This document shows, in pieces, positions 1-9,177 of a DNA stretch of 64,000 bases. The stretch covers positions 7,892,501 through 7,956,500 of the forward strand of contig BSBN01000233.1 in assembly GCA_027924645.1 (NCBI GenBank). The letters run 5' to 3'. The notes beneath the pieces were generated by a model. The model was not told the origin of the DNA. It saw only the letters and a program-made list of their open reading frames with translations, and did no database searches. The position numbers and the translations under genes were made by a program. This stretch comes from Cunninghamia lanceolata. Its lineage: Eukaryota; Streptophyta; Pinopsida; Cupressales; Cupressaceae. Position 1 is the stretch's first letter. Each line of letters opens with the position of its first letter.

Positions 1-91
1 ACAGACATTCTGTTTTTTTTCCCATTTTACATTGATTATCATGAATGGGAATAAAATGTTTTAAGTACAGGGTTTTCAAGTCGATTGCGAG
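1..91 (+). repeat. Left half of dispersed repeat P (copy C), split by E1
   Basis: This stretch resembles 24790-24880 and 51440-51525. All three share a word like ATGAATGGGAATAAAAT or a decayed form of it, followed by CAGGGTTTT or AAGGGTTTT. The sequence continues at 8066 after element E1, so the repeat was in place before E1 inserted. No coding content is visible. Its upstream limit lies outside the window. Confidence 0.75.
87..91. repeat. Target-site duplication of E1, left copy (GCGAG)
   Basis: GCGAG lies directly before the TG of the left LTR and again directly after the CA of the right LTR at 8061-8065. A perfect 5-bp duplication is the usual footprint of Ty3/gypsy integrase and fixes both ends of the element. 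Confidence 0.93.
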
Positions 92-1697
92 TGATGCAGA
101 GTGGGACGCAACGGAGGCAACCTAACAGGAAGGAGTAGCCAACAATACAAACAACCTGATAAAAATGTCTATCGGCTGAACATCCTCATCATGTTTCCTA
201 GAGACACCAACAGCATCATCACATTTCAACAGCATCATCATATTTCGGGTGATCGCAAATGTCCTCCTGTCGACTACTATTTACCTCCTCCCTTTGTCGC
301 CTATCATCATCATCATGATAATCAACGGGCGCGAACATCCTCCGGTTGCACTGTTCATCGGGTGCCAAATACAAGCGGCATCATCATGATATTCAATATC
401 ACCTTCGTCAGCAGGATATCCAAATATCCGGTTGCTCCAAATATCCTGATGACGTTGAACTTCAACAACTTGCCTTCGATGCTCCACTGCCCGACGATAC
501 AAGCAACAGCATCATGATATTGTTCATCCGGTTCCTCGAAACCTCCTGATGATGCTAATACAACTCCCTGCCTTCGCCGATACTTAACCACTTAGTGACA
601 ACAGGATAAACTCGCATTGAGGGATTTCTTAATATCCTGATGACGATGACGTCATATCCTGATGACGATGACGTCACACATCATCCTGATGAACTCTTCA
701 ACACTTAGCCAAAAACTTAACTTTCACACCCGCATCCGTCAGCGATATGCGGATGATGAACTTCCCCGAGAGATGATCCTGACTGCGATATATACACTGA
801 GTATATATCCAACTCAAAACATCATGATGCACCTGCAACGTGCAAACTTCGACAACTTCATGACCCGATCCTGATGGCGATGGATTCGCAGATGATGTTG
901 CGGCTCGTTCCGACTAGAAACGCACATGCAGACTCCTGTGTATCCTTCCACTGCATGTAAACACTCCGAATCACTCTATTTCACAAAGATCATGTGACGA
1001 CCGGGCCGGATCACCTTCAAACCAAAATCTAACAACTTATCTTCTAGACCTAGCACATGAGGATGCTAGGCTGATTCACAGCATGCTCCTAACTGATCTC
1101 CTGAACAATGCAATGCATAACCAGAAAACACAAATGCAAACTAAACTATGATACAGGACCATTCCACCGATTTGCAGGATCAACCGGTGGAAGGGTTGAA
1201 AGTGCCCATTAACTTGCAAACAGAAAAGGAAATCAACACAGAAACAACTGATCAACTCAAATACTGCAAAAGATGAGATCTTATTCAATTGAGATTCAAT
1301 GTCCTGAATACAGCTTCACAATGTCTGAACTGCTCTCCTGAACCTCAACTCAACACAACACCCATACATCTATCAACATCAATATGAACTATCAATATGA
1401 ACTCAATGTGTCTAAACCCTAACAGATCGAAGGTATATATAACAAATCCTTCGAGTACTACCAACTTCACTTCCCAGCGGCTGGGAGCTTCCAAGCGGCT
1501 GGGAGAGAGGACAACTCAGACTATCTTATCCCGATCTCTAACTGCCTACACATACTCCTATGCTGAACTAATACATAGCATCGGTCCAGCGGACCTTATT
1601 ACATGAAGAAGTCAAACATACTAAAAATAGCCTACTGCCCTGTCATCATGCTAATAACTATCCTATATCCTGATCATGTCCAGGTGCTCCTGCACCA
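92..1697 (-). repeat. E1 3' LTR (1606 bp)
   Basis: Starts TGATGCAGAG and ends CTGCACCA. It is almost identical to 6422-8060: I see two adjacent transitions near 231-236, one A/G change near 1683, and it lacks a 33-bp segment found in the other LTR. It is the 3' LTR because the element reads on the minus strand. The stop codon of pol lies about 40 bp inside it. The LTR is rich in CAT/ATC trinucleotides, which create open frames on both strands that I do not regard as genes. Confidence 0.95.
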
Positions 1698-3160
1698 TAC
1701 TCCCCAAAAGAAGAAATCTCAAGTCCACTTGAGATGAGAGTATCAAGGTCGGCACCATGCTTCTGTATCTGTCCGGCAGTCATCCATACTGCTTCAGAAG
1801 TCGGCTGTCCCTTCCAAGAGACGAGGTACTCCAAGTACTTCTTGTTCCTGGTCTGTTTGATCACTCTAGTGTCCAAAATCTGTTGTATCTGTGGAGGAGC
1901 ATGTTGAGGAATGTCTTCAGCAACTGTATCCTGTAGGATATCCTGATCTGCATCTGGATTAGCCTTGTATGGAGTTAAGTCACATACATTGAAGATAGGA
2001 GATAAACCGAGATCAGGTGGAAGTTGGATCTCATAAGCATTTTGTCCATGCTTTTGCAAAATCTTACATGGTCCAACTTTCTTTGGCATGAGCTTAGTAT
2101 ACTTCCCCTTAGGAAGCCTGTCTTTCTTCAAGTGAACCCAAACTAAATCTCCAACAGCAAATTGAACATCCTTCTTCCTCTTATCAGCATACTCCTTATA
2201 TTTCAAGGTAGATTGCTGGAGTTGGGTCTTAACCTGATCATGAACTTCTTTGATTGCTTCAGCAAAAGCTTCTCCATCGGCACTAACAGGATCTGCTGTA
2301 GGTAGCTCTCGCAGCTCCAAAATTCCCCTGGGATGCATTCCATACACTACCTGAAAAGGCGATTTTCCTGTGCTCCTGTTGACAGTATCATTGTATGAAA
2401 ACTCAGCTTGAGACAGAATATTTTCCCACTTCTCTCCATGCTGTTTTGTCAAGCATCTAAGTAGATTCCCTAAGGAACGGTTCACAACCTCAGTTTGTCC
2501 ATCCGTTTGAGGATGATATGCAGAGGAAAAACATAAATTTGTTCCCAATTTCCTCCAAAGGGTTCTCCAGAAGTGACCTACAAACTTCACATCTCTGTCT
2601 GAAACTATGCTCAAAGGCAACCCATGAATTCTTACAATCTCCCTGAAGAATAAATCTGCAATATATGAGGCATCTGCAGTGGTTTTGCATGGCAAGAAAT
2701 GTGCCATTTTACTGAACCTGTCCACTACAACAAAGACACTGTCAAATCCTCTCCTGGTCCTTGGCAAACCTAAAACAAAATCCATACTGATACTTTCCCA
2801 CGGTCTGGAAGGAATGGGTAAGGGCTGGTATAACCCTGCATTAGTTGACCTGCCTTTAGCCTTCTGACAAATTACACAGGTTTCTACAAATTTCCTGACA
2901 TCTGACTGCATCTTAGGCCAGAAATAATGCCTCTTGACCAGATCAAGAGTCTTGTCTAGACCAAAATGACCTGCCATGGCTCCACAATGTTTCTCCTTGA
3001 TTATATTCAACCTCATAGAACACCTTGGGATACACAACTGTCCACCCTTGAACAGCAATCCATCCTGGATCAGGAATTCAGAGAACTCAGCATGGTATTT
3101 CTCCCTAAAAGAAGTACAGACCTGATATATCTCTCCAAAATCAGCATCAGACTCATACAT
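1658..3160 (-). CDS. E1 integrase with chromodomain-like C-terminus (pol part 3)
   Basis: This 500-residue open stretch, counted from the first Met after an in-frame TAG, encodes integrase, which inserts the cDNA copy into the genome. Residues 58-98 form the HHCC zinc-binding module (H58, H65, C95, C98). The core carries D127 (in SMDFV), D188 (in SDRD) and E224 (in QTEVV), which gives exact DD35E spacing. A GPY/F-like module (KKVGPCKIL) follows, then a weakened chromodomain (YLVSWKGQPTSEAVWM). That domain steers chromoviruses to modified chromatin in characterised families. The last codons and the stop lie inside the 3' LTR. The Met is probably not a real start: the frame continues upstream through TAG 3194-3196 into RNase H. 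All catalytic residues are present, so the damage is confined to stops upstream. Confidence 0.93.
   Translation of the reverse strand: MYESDADFGEIYQVCTSFREKYHAEFSEFLIQDGLLFKGGQLCIPRCSMRLNIIKEKHCGAMAGHFGLDKTLDLVKRHYFWPKMQSDVRKFVETCVICQKAKGRSTNAGLYQPLPIPSRPWESISMDFVLGLPRTRRGFDSVFVVVDRFSKMAHFLPCKTTADASYIADLFFREIVRIHGLPLSIVSDRDVKFVGHFWRTLWRKLGTNLCFSSAYHPQTDGQTEVVNRSLGNLLRCLTKQHGEKWENILSQAEFSYNDTVNRSTGKSPFQVVYGMHPRGILELRELPTADPVSADGEAFAEAIKEVHDQVKTQLQQSTLKYKEYADKRKKDVQFAVGDLVWVHLKKDRLPKGKYTKLMPKKVGPCKILQKHGQNAYEIQLPPDLGLSPIFNVCDLTPYKANPDADQDILQDTVAEDIPQHAPPQIQQILDTRVIKQTRNKKYLEYLVSWKGQPTSEAVWMTAGQIQKHGADLDTLISSGLEISSFGEYGAGAPGHDQDIG
1698..1707 (-). other. E1 polypurine tract candidate
   Basis: Read on the minus strand, the bases just before the 3' LTR are TTGGGGAGTA. 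A purine-rich stretch at this place is where RNase H leaves the primer for plus-strand cDNA synthesis. It is short and overlaps pol coding sequence, which itself runs on into the LTR. Confidence 0.6.
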
Positions 3161-3196
3161 GGTCTTGAGTGAATCAATACCAACACTCTCTAACTA

Positions 3197-3331
3197 AATC
3201 TGATTTACTGTGAGAACTCTTCTGCTCAAAGCATCTGCAACTTTGTTCTTAACCCCCTTCTTATGCTTCAAGGTAAAAGTGAAAGCCTGTAGTGTTTCTA
3301 CCCACTTCATATGTCTGTGGTTCAGCTTCTC
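3197..3331 (-). pseudogene. E1 RNase H C-terminal piece between two TAG codons
   Basis: This stretch of 45 sense codons joins the RT-RNase H and integrase parts in one frame. It contains the end of RNase H and the linker, with HRHMKWVETLQAF and VADALSRR, the usual end of the Ty3 RNase H region. It is closed on both sides by TAG codons (3332-3334 and 3194-3196). At the first stop the related elements E2 and E3 have glutamine in the homologous words NIQGKL and NSQGKL, so a CAG-to-TAG change explains it. Confidence 0.85.
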
Positions 3332-4690
3332 CTAACTGTTGATGAAACTCAAAGCCTGGTTGTCTGTGAAGACTATAAACTCCTTTGGCAACAGATAATG
3401 CCTCCATTTCTTTAGGGACTGAACTAAAGCATACATTTCCAGATCATATGATGAATACCTTTTCTTAGCATCATTGAGCTTTTCACTGAAAAATGCAATT
3501 GGTCTACCCTCTTGACTGAGTACTGCTCCAATGGCCATGTGACTGGCATCACACTCTACCTGAAAGATCTTGTTAAAATCTGGAAGTGCAAGGACTGGCT
3601 GCTGTGCCACCTTCCTCTTCAATGCCTCAAAGGAATCATCTGCTCCTTGAGTCCAAACAAATCTGCACTTCTGTCCTCCTTTTATGGTATCCAACATGGG
3701 TGCACAAATATGACTGAACCCTCTGATGAACTTTCTATAGAAGGTTGCTAACCCATGGAAACTTCTGACTTCATTCATGGTCTGTGGAGTTGGCCAATTC
3801 AAAATGGCACTCACCTTCTCCTTATCCATCTGCAGCTTTCCTTGTGAGATGACAAAACCTAAATAGGTGATCTCCTGTTTCATGAACAGACACTTGTCCA
3901 AGTTTATCATCAGCTTCTCTTCATGTAACCTCTTGAGAACCAACTCTATATGCCTGAGATGTTCTTCTCTGGTGTTACTGAAAATCAGAATGTCATCTAA
4001 ATACACTATGACAAACTTACCAATGAATTCCTTCAGAACCTCATTCATCAGCCTCATGAAAGTACTAGGGGCATTAGACAAACCAAATGGCATAACCTTC
4101 CATTCATACAATCCTTCATTTGTTTTGAATGATGTCTTCCACTCATCACCTGGTCTAATCCTGATCTGATGGTACCCACTCTTCAAATCTATTTTGGTGA
4201 AGTACTTAGCATTTCCCAAACAATCAAGTAAATCCTCAATTCTGGGGATTGGAAACCTATACCTGATTGTGATCTTGTTGATGGCTCTGGAATCTGTGCA
4301 AAGTCTCCAAGTGCCTTCCTTCTTTGGTGCTAGTACAGCTGGTACTGCACATGGACTCAAACTCTTTCCAATCAGACCTGAATTCATCAATTCTTCAATC
4401 TGCCTGGCTACTTCTGCATTCTGTTCTGGGGTAAGCTTATAAGCTGCTTTATTTGGAAGTGTAGACCCTGGAATCAAGTCTATACAATGACCGATATCTC
4501 TAACAGGTGGTAGGGATCTTGGCATTCCCTCTGAGATAACACCTTTGTACTTATCCAATAACTCTTGGACAGCTGGGTCTATCAACCTTGGCTTCTTCTC
4601 TTTCTTGGCTTCTTGCTGTTGTTTCTTATCCACACTCATACAGGGGATCAGGGCATATGCAACTGCACCTTCTGCTGCTACTTCTTTCAT
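3332..4690 (-). CDS. E1 reverse transcriptase and RNase H (pol part 2)
   Basis: A 452-residue open stretch in the same frame as gag-protease and integrase. It copies the genomic RNA into DNA and removes the RNA strand. Residues about 60-235 hold the RT fingers and palm: the [15 protein letters not shown] lead-in, [13 protein letters not shown] (motif A), [11 protein letters not shown] (motif B) and YLDD at 230-233 (catalytic aspartates). YLGFVIS and the tether follow. RNase H begins near residue 385 with VECDAS, and FTDNQAL is present before the stop. The palm is intact. The apparent Met start is only the first Met after TAG 4694-4696. Gag-pol is usually one frame in this group, so this was not an independent gene. 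Confidence 0.93.
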   Translation of the reverse strand: MKEVAAEGAVAYALIPCMSVDKKQQQEAKKEKKPRLIDPAVQELLDKYKGVISEGMPRSLPPVRDIGHCIDLIPGSTLPNKAAYKLTPEQNAEVARQIEELMNSGLIGKSLSPCAVPAVLAPKKEGTWRLCTDSRAINKITIRYRFPIPRIEDLLDCLGNAKYFTKIDLKSGYHQIRIRPGDEWKTSFKTNEGLYEWKVMPFGLSNAPSTFMRLMNEVLKEFIGKFVIVYLDDILIFSNTREEHLRHIELVLKRLHEEKLMINLDKCLFMKQEITYLGFVISQGKLQMDKEKVSAILNWPTPQTMNEVRSFHGLATFYRKFIRGFSHICAPMLDTIKGGQKCRFVWTQGADDSFEALKRKVAQQPVLALPDFNKIFQVECDASHMAIGAVLSQEGRPIAFFSEKLNDAKKRYSSYDLEMYALVQSLKKWRHYLLPKEFIVFTDNQALSFINS

Positions 4691-4693
4691 GAA

Positions 4694-6391
4694 CTATTTG
4701 CCTTCCATCAGCATGACCTTCACTTCTTTGCCTTTAGACTTCTCCTCTTTCTCCTTCAGTGGGAATAGTGTTATATCTATACCATCTTTAGTGATTTTAT
4801 AGGTGTTTTTAACACCATCATGCTGTGCCTTCAGATCATATTGCCATGGTCTACCAAACAAAAGGTTGCAAGCATCCATCTTGGTGATATCAAACAGCAA
4901 CTTATCCTTATATCCACCAATCTGAAACTCTACCCAAGCCTGCTCTTCTACAGTTGTCTGCTGTCCTTGAGTAAGCCATGAGACTTTATATGGAGCTAGA
5001 TGAGGCAATCTCCTAAGCTTCAGCTTCACCACCATTTCTTCAGACACAAAGTTCTCAGTAGAACCAGAATCAATCAAAACCTTACACGCCTTACCTCCTG
5101 CTTTGCAAGTGGTTCTGAAAAGGGACTTTCTCTGAGGGGCTTCTTTATCAGGTACCTTCATGGTAGTCACTGTTCTCCTCATCATCAGGGACTCTCCACT
5201 TTCTGGATATCCATAATTCTCAGGACCATTCACACTCTGAAAATCATTAGAGCTTGTCCTACTTTGATTATCAGGTTCATTGACCAGATTTGTCCTCCTT
5301 TCTCCTGCTGAGCTTGTGGCCTTGTCTGGACATGTGCTGGCTATATGGCCTTCTTTGTTACAGTTGTAACATCTAATGGATCCTCTGCCCTGGGATCTTC
5401 CTCTGAAGGGTCTTTTGCCTCTGAAGTTTCCTTGCTGACTGAAATTCTCTCTCTGATTCTGACTATTGTTGCCCTTGCTATTGTCCTGACTGGACTCTCC
5501 TTGATATCCCTGTCCATGTCCTCTGCCTCTGAAAGGACTTCTTCCACCTCTTTGTTGTCTTCCTCTTCCTCTGTTGTTTTGGTCTTGTTTTCTTTTCAGC
5601 TTTTCTTCCACTTTCAATGCCAACTGAAAGCTTTTCTGCACTGTATCTGGGTTATGCAGACTGAGATCTTCCTGAATATTAAACCTCAATCCATTAAGGT
5701 ATCTGGCTACCTTTTCCTCTTCACTTTCTTTCACCTTGGTCTTCATACAGAGTTTCATGAACTCTTCTGTATATGAGCTGACATCTAGCTCCTTCTGTTT
5801 CAGGTTCTGCTTCCTCTTGTGTAACTGGATACTGTAATCCAAAGGAATATAAGCCTCCTTTACCAATTCCATCATCTTCTTCCATGTGGCAACTCTACGT
5901 TTTCCCTCCTGCACTCTATCATCCTGAACAAAGTTCCACCATGTCAAGGCAGCTTCTTTCATCTTTGACTGTGCTATCTTCACTCTCTGCTGTTCTGGTA
6001 TCTCCTCTGTTACAAAGAAATTGTTCAGACAATCTATCCATTCCATTACTGAATCAGGGTCCATCTTACCTGTAAACACTGGCAAATCCAGCTTCACATC
6101 CATGGTTCTCCTCTCCATGGCCTTGAGGGCGTTCAACAGCGGTCTCTGGTCTGCAGGAACGACCTCCTCGCTCCAATTAGGGATATCCTCTTCTTCCCTA
6201 TCATCTTCTCTACCAGAACCTACTCTACTCCTCAACTTTGCTAACTCATCTTTCAACTCCTGATTCTGAGCCTTCACGGCCTTACTTTCTGCGATCTGTT
6301 TCTTCACCAGAACTGCCAACTCAGCGTTGGTCATCTTTGTTGGGAACTCAGATGTTCCTTCTTCGTCTGACATCCTACTTATCTTTTCCAA
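4694..6391 (-). CDS. E1 gag and aspartic protease
   Basis: This 565-residue frame starts only 15 bases after the primer binding site; Met7 (6373) is an alternative start. Residues about 90-265 are a retrotransposon gag core, with a DLPVFTGKMDPDSVMEWID beginning, ALTWWN, and an EKVARYLNGL...LKVEEKLKR end. An Arg/Gly-rich stretch (about 270-340) leads into a CCHC zinc knuckle at 341-354 (C341, C344, H349, C354) that binds RNA. The protease active site is DSGS at 441-444 in VLIDSGSTENFV, and the conserved LLFGRPWQYD follows near 510-520. Gag packages the RNA; the protease cleaves the polyprotein. The frame ends at TAG (4694-4696) in the protease-RT linker and continues in register after it. The bases after TAG do not form the CARYYA readthrough context. 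Confidence 0.93.
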   Translation of the reverse strand: MEKISRMSDEEGTSEFPTKMTNAELAVLVKKQIAESKAVKAQNQELKDELAKLRSRVGSGREDDREEEDIPNWSEEVVPADQRPLLNALKAMERRTMDVKLDLPVFTGKMDPDSVMEWIDCLNNFFVTEEIPEQQRVKIAQSKMKEAALTWWNFVQDDRVQEGKRRVATWKKMMELVKEAYIPLDYSIQLHKRKQNLKQKELDVSSYTEEFMKLCMKTKVKESEEEKVARYLNGLRFNIQEDLSLHNPDTVQKSFQLALKVEEKLKRKQDQNNRGRGRQQRGGRSPFRGRGHGQGYQGESSQDNSKGNNSQNQRENFSQQGNFRGKRPFRGRSQGRGSIRCYNCNKEGHIASTCPDKATSSAGERRTNLVNEPDNQSRTSSNDFQSVNGPENYGYPESGESLMMRRTVTTMKVPDKEAPQRKSLFRTTCKAGGKACKVLIDSGSTENFVSEEMVVKLKLRRLPHLAPYKVSWLTQGQQTTVEEQAWVEFQIGGYKDKLLFDITKMDACNLLFGRPWQYDLKAQHDGVKNTYKITKDGIDITLFPLKEKEEKSKGKEVKVMLMEGK

Positions 6392-6406
6392 AAGATCCTA
6401 ACCTTT

Positions 6407-6418
6407 GCTCTGATACCA
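6407..6418 (-). other. E1 primer binding site (initiator tRNA-Met type)
   Basis: On the minus strand this reads TGGTATCAGAGC, the standard plant LTR-element match to the 3' end of initiator tRNA-Met. It lies three bases inside the 5' LTR end. It primes minus-strand DNA synthesis and fixes the element's direction. Confidence 0.93.
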
Positions 6419-6976
6419 CTATGATGCAGAGTGGGACGCAACGGAGGCAACCTAACAGGAAGGAGTAGCCAACAATACAAACAACCTGATAAAAATGTCT
6501 ATCGGCTGAACATCCTCATCATGTTTCCTAGAGACACCAACAGCATCATCACATTTCAACAACATTATCATATTTCGGGTGATCGCAAATGTCCTCCTGT
6601 CGACTACTATTTACCTCCTCCCTTTGTCGCCTATCATCATCATCATGATAATCAACGGGCGCGAACATCCTCCGGTTGCACTGTTCATCGGGTGCCAAAT
6701 ACAAGCGGCATCATCATGATATTCAATATCACCTTCGTCAGCAGGATATCCAAATATCCGGTTGCTCCAAATATCCTGATGACGTTGAACTTCAACAACT
6801 TGCCTTCGATGCTCCACTGCCCGACGATACAAGCAACAGCATCATGATATTGTTCATCCGGTTCCTCGAAACCTCCTGATGATGCTAATACAACTCCCTG
6901 CCTTCGCCGATACTTAACCACTTAGTGACAACAGGATAAACTCGCATTGAGGGATTTCTTAATATCCTGATGACGA

Positions 6977-7006
6977 TGACGTCATATCCTGATGACGATG
7001 ACGTCA
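6977..7006. promoter_or_regulatory. Paired TGACGTCA palindromes in the E1 LTR
   Basis: TGACGTCA occurs at 6977-6984 and 6999-7006, each preceded by GATGACGA, and again at 647-654 and 669-676 in the other LTR. TGACGTCA is the CRE/as-1-like site recognised by plant bZIP factors of the TGA group. Two copies 22 bp apart (about two helical turns) suit cooperative binding. The sites lie about 770 bp downstream of the TATA candidate, so if functional they would act from within the transcribed part or serve a different start. Function is inferred. Confidence 0.4.
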
Positions 7007-7763
7007 CACATCATCCTGATGAACTCTTCAACACTTAGCCAAAAACTTAACTTTCACACCCGCATCCGTCAGCGATATGCGGATGATGAACTTCCCCGAG
7101 AGATGATCCTGACTGCGATATATACACTGAGTATATATCCAACTCAAAACATCATGATGCACCTGCAACGTGCAAACTTCGACAACTTCATGACCCGATC
7201 CTGATGGCGATGGATTCGCAGATGATGTTGCGGCTCGTTCCGACTAGAAACGCACATGCAGACTCCTGTGTATCCTTCCACTGCATGTAAACACTCCGAA
7301 TCACTCTATTTCACAAAGATCATGTGACGACCGGGCCGGATCACCTTCAAACCAAAATCTAACAACTTATCTTCTAGACCTAGCACATGAGGATGCTAGG
7401 CTGATTCACAGCATGCTCCTAACTGATCTCCTGAACAATGCAATGCATAACCAGAAAACACAAATGCAAACTAAACTATGATACAGGACCATTCCACCGA
7501 TTTGCAGGATCAACCGGTGGAAGGGTTGAAAGTGCCCATTAACTTGCAAACAGAAAAGGAAATCAACACAGAAACAACTGATCAACTCAAATACTGCAAA
7601 AGATGAGATCTTATTCAATTGAGATTCAATGTCCTGAATACAGCTTCACAATGTCTGAACTGCTCTCCTGAACCTCAACTCAACACAACACCCATACATC
7701 TATCAACATCAATATGAACTATCAATATGAACTCAATGTGTCTAAACCCTAACAGATCGAAGG

Positions 7764-7771
7764 TATATATA
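7764..7771 (-). promoter_or_regulatory. TATA-box candidate of the E1 LTR
   Basis: TATATATA reads the same on both strands. It lies about 290 bp from the U3 end of the 5' LTR, a normal place for an LTR promoter. A second TATATA-bearing stretch near 7118-7139 is an alternative. No transcript start can be fixed from sequence alone. Confidence 0.4.
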
Positions 7772-8008
7772 ACAAATCCTTCGAGTACTACCAACTTCAC
7801 TTCCCAGCGGCTGGGAGCTTCCAAGCGGCTGGGAGAGAGGACAACTCAGACTATCTTATCCCGATCTCTAACTGCCTACACATACTCCTATGCTGAACTA
7901 ATACATAGCATCGGTCCAGCGGACCTTATTACATGAAGAAGTCAAACATACTAAAAATAGCCTACTGCCCTGTCATCATGCTAATAACTATCCTATATCC
8001 TGATCATG

Positions 8009-8041
8009 TATGTCATCATGCGGACCTATATCCTGATCATG
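8009..8041. repeat. 33-bp extra segment unique to the E1 5' LTR
   Basis: The word TGTCATCATG at 7971 recurs at 8011, and TATCCTGATCATG recurs after each. This partial tandem duplication accounts exactly for the 33-bp length difference between the two LTRs. It arose after, or during, the last transposition. Confidence 0.85.
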
Positions 8042-8060
8042 TCCGGGTGCTCCTGCACCA

Positions 8061-8065
8061 GCGAG
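8061..8065. repeat. Target-site duplication of E1, right copy (GCGAG)
   Basis: Matches 87-91 exactly and directly follows the CA end of the right LTR. Confidence 0.93.
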
Positions 8066-8300
8066 TATATCGGTGATGATTATGAAGCTCGTGGAAATGT
8101 TGTATCTCCAATGTCAAACTAATATTGTTGGAAATGGCTTTTCATATATGATTTAAATATTAGCAACTGTTCTTGTAAGGGTTATAGGTAATACAAAGAA
8201 TATAGATAGGTGTGCATTTATGTGACATTTGTTGGGATTAGGTGTGTTATGTACTTTGTAAGTCTTAATATTTGAAATATTGATTTATTTGTATTTATTA
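8066..8300 (+). repeat. Right half of dispersed repeat P (copy C)
   Basis: TATATCGGTGAT, ATGTTGTATCTCCAATGTCAA and CTAATATTGTTG match 24871-24940 and 51520-51580. After about 8220 the similarity to the R region of the other copies fades. With 1-91 it forms one repeat, cut precisely at the GCGAG target. Confidence 0.7.
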
Positions 8301-9166
8301 TGCACACAGTTTTTGGGCATCTCTCTTGGAGTGACATTATATGTCACTTGTACTTTGTATTTGGACAATTTATATTTATGGCTTAGTGTCATGGAAGTTT
8401 CTAAATGCAACTATTACAACTTGTAATGTGTGTAGGAGTTGGTAGAATGGAAAGAGCTTGAAAGAGAGAGTTACCTTTGAAACTTGACAAACATGATTTT
8501 AGGAGATAGTGGAAGCATGGTTTTAGGAGCAAAAAATAGAGTGCAATATTTGGAGATTCAGTTATAATTTAATACGTGTAACATTTTAGGAGGATATTTC
8601 CTACCCAATTTCAGCACCACATTTGAGGGTGGTATTAGCTCATGGTTTTGGTTTTCATTTTGGTGGTTTCTTGTATTGAAACTGCTATAAATTGAATGCT
8701 TGAGGAGTCATTTGTGAGAAGTGTTTTATGTAGAGTTATGTTGTCAGTTTTCTGCGGAGAAGCAAGATGTAAATCTCCATGTTAAGGCTTTGAGCCTCTA
8801 AGTGTATTGTAACATGTTTGTTGTTGCAAATTAATACATTGATTTGATGTTTTAGTGTGGGGTGTTTTACCCGAAAGGTTTTTCCCCACGTATATTGGTA
8901 ACTTTTCTCTTCTACATATTTTCCTTCTATTCGTCTTCTTTCATGTTCTTAAAGCATTAATTTACATGCCATTATGCTACCGAAATTTAGTTAGATTTGT
9001 AAGCTACATTATCTTTCCTCTAATAGTTAGTGTGATGGGAAATCATCTATGTTTGTTTCCACTTTAAGGGCATAGTAGTATGTGCTCGTATCAAGTTATT
9101 AAATATCTAATTAAGAAAAACATAGGATACTAGAAGGTTCATATTGGGTTCTCTTTCTCTTTCAAT
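8300..9166 (+). repeat. Decayed Ty1/copia 5' LTR (approximate limits)
   Basis: A stretch near 8857-8895 reads GTGGGGTGTTTTACCCGAAA followed by GGTTTTTCCCCACGTATA. This is the typical conserved hairpin-like end of plant copia LTRs. A primer-binding-site-like sequence follows at 9167. The 5' boundary is uncertain; 8300 is a guess based on where repeat P ends. Confidence 0.45.
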
Positions 9167-9177
9167 TGGTATCGAAG
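9167..9177 (+). other. Degenerate copia primer binding site
   Basis: TGGTATCGAAG resembles the usual TGGTATCAGAG with two changes. It is preceded by a T/C-rich run, as is common just inside copia 5' LTRs. It supports plus-strand orientation of this relic. Confidence 0.45.

Larger units (their letters stand above)
92..8060 (-). mobile_element. E1: complete young Ty3/gypsy chromovirus-type LTR retrotransposon
   Basis: Two TG...CA long terminal repeats (92-1697 and 6422-8060) flank an internal region read on the minus strand. Going in that direction it has a primer binding site, gag with a CCHC knuckle, an aspartic protease, reverse transcriptase, RNase H, integrase and a chromodomain-like tail. 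It is bounded by a perfect 5-bp target duplication. Protease-RT-RH-IN order with a chromodomain is the plant chromovirus arrangement. I count about three substitutions plus one 33-bp indel between the LTRs, so the insertion is very recent. Nevertheless the single gag-pol frame carries three in-frame TAG codons (4694-4696, 3332-3334, 3194-3196), so this copy probably cannot move on its own. Confidence 0.95.
6422..8060 (-). repeat. E1 5' LTR (1639 bp)
   Basis: Near-identical partner of 92-1697, with TG and CA ends. It differs mainly by an extra 33 bp at 8009-8041, close to its U3 start. It lies next to the primer binding site, so it is the 5' LTR, and the element promoter should lie in it. A TATATATA stretch at 7764-7771, about 290 bp in from the U3 end, is the best TATA candidate. 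Confidence 0.95.

Noticed and set aside
101..549. His-rich open frames in the E1 LTR, repeated at 6431-6879
   Set aside because: They come from CAT/ATC-rich LTR sequence and are open on both strands. Their duplication merely reflects the two LTRs, and no motif supports a protein.
4694..4696. Programmed TAG readthrough between protease and RT, since E2 also has TAG in this linker
   Set aside because: The two TAGs are not in the same alignment column, E3 has none there, and the E1 context (TAG TTC) lacks the known CARYYA signal. Decay of CAG is simpler.
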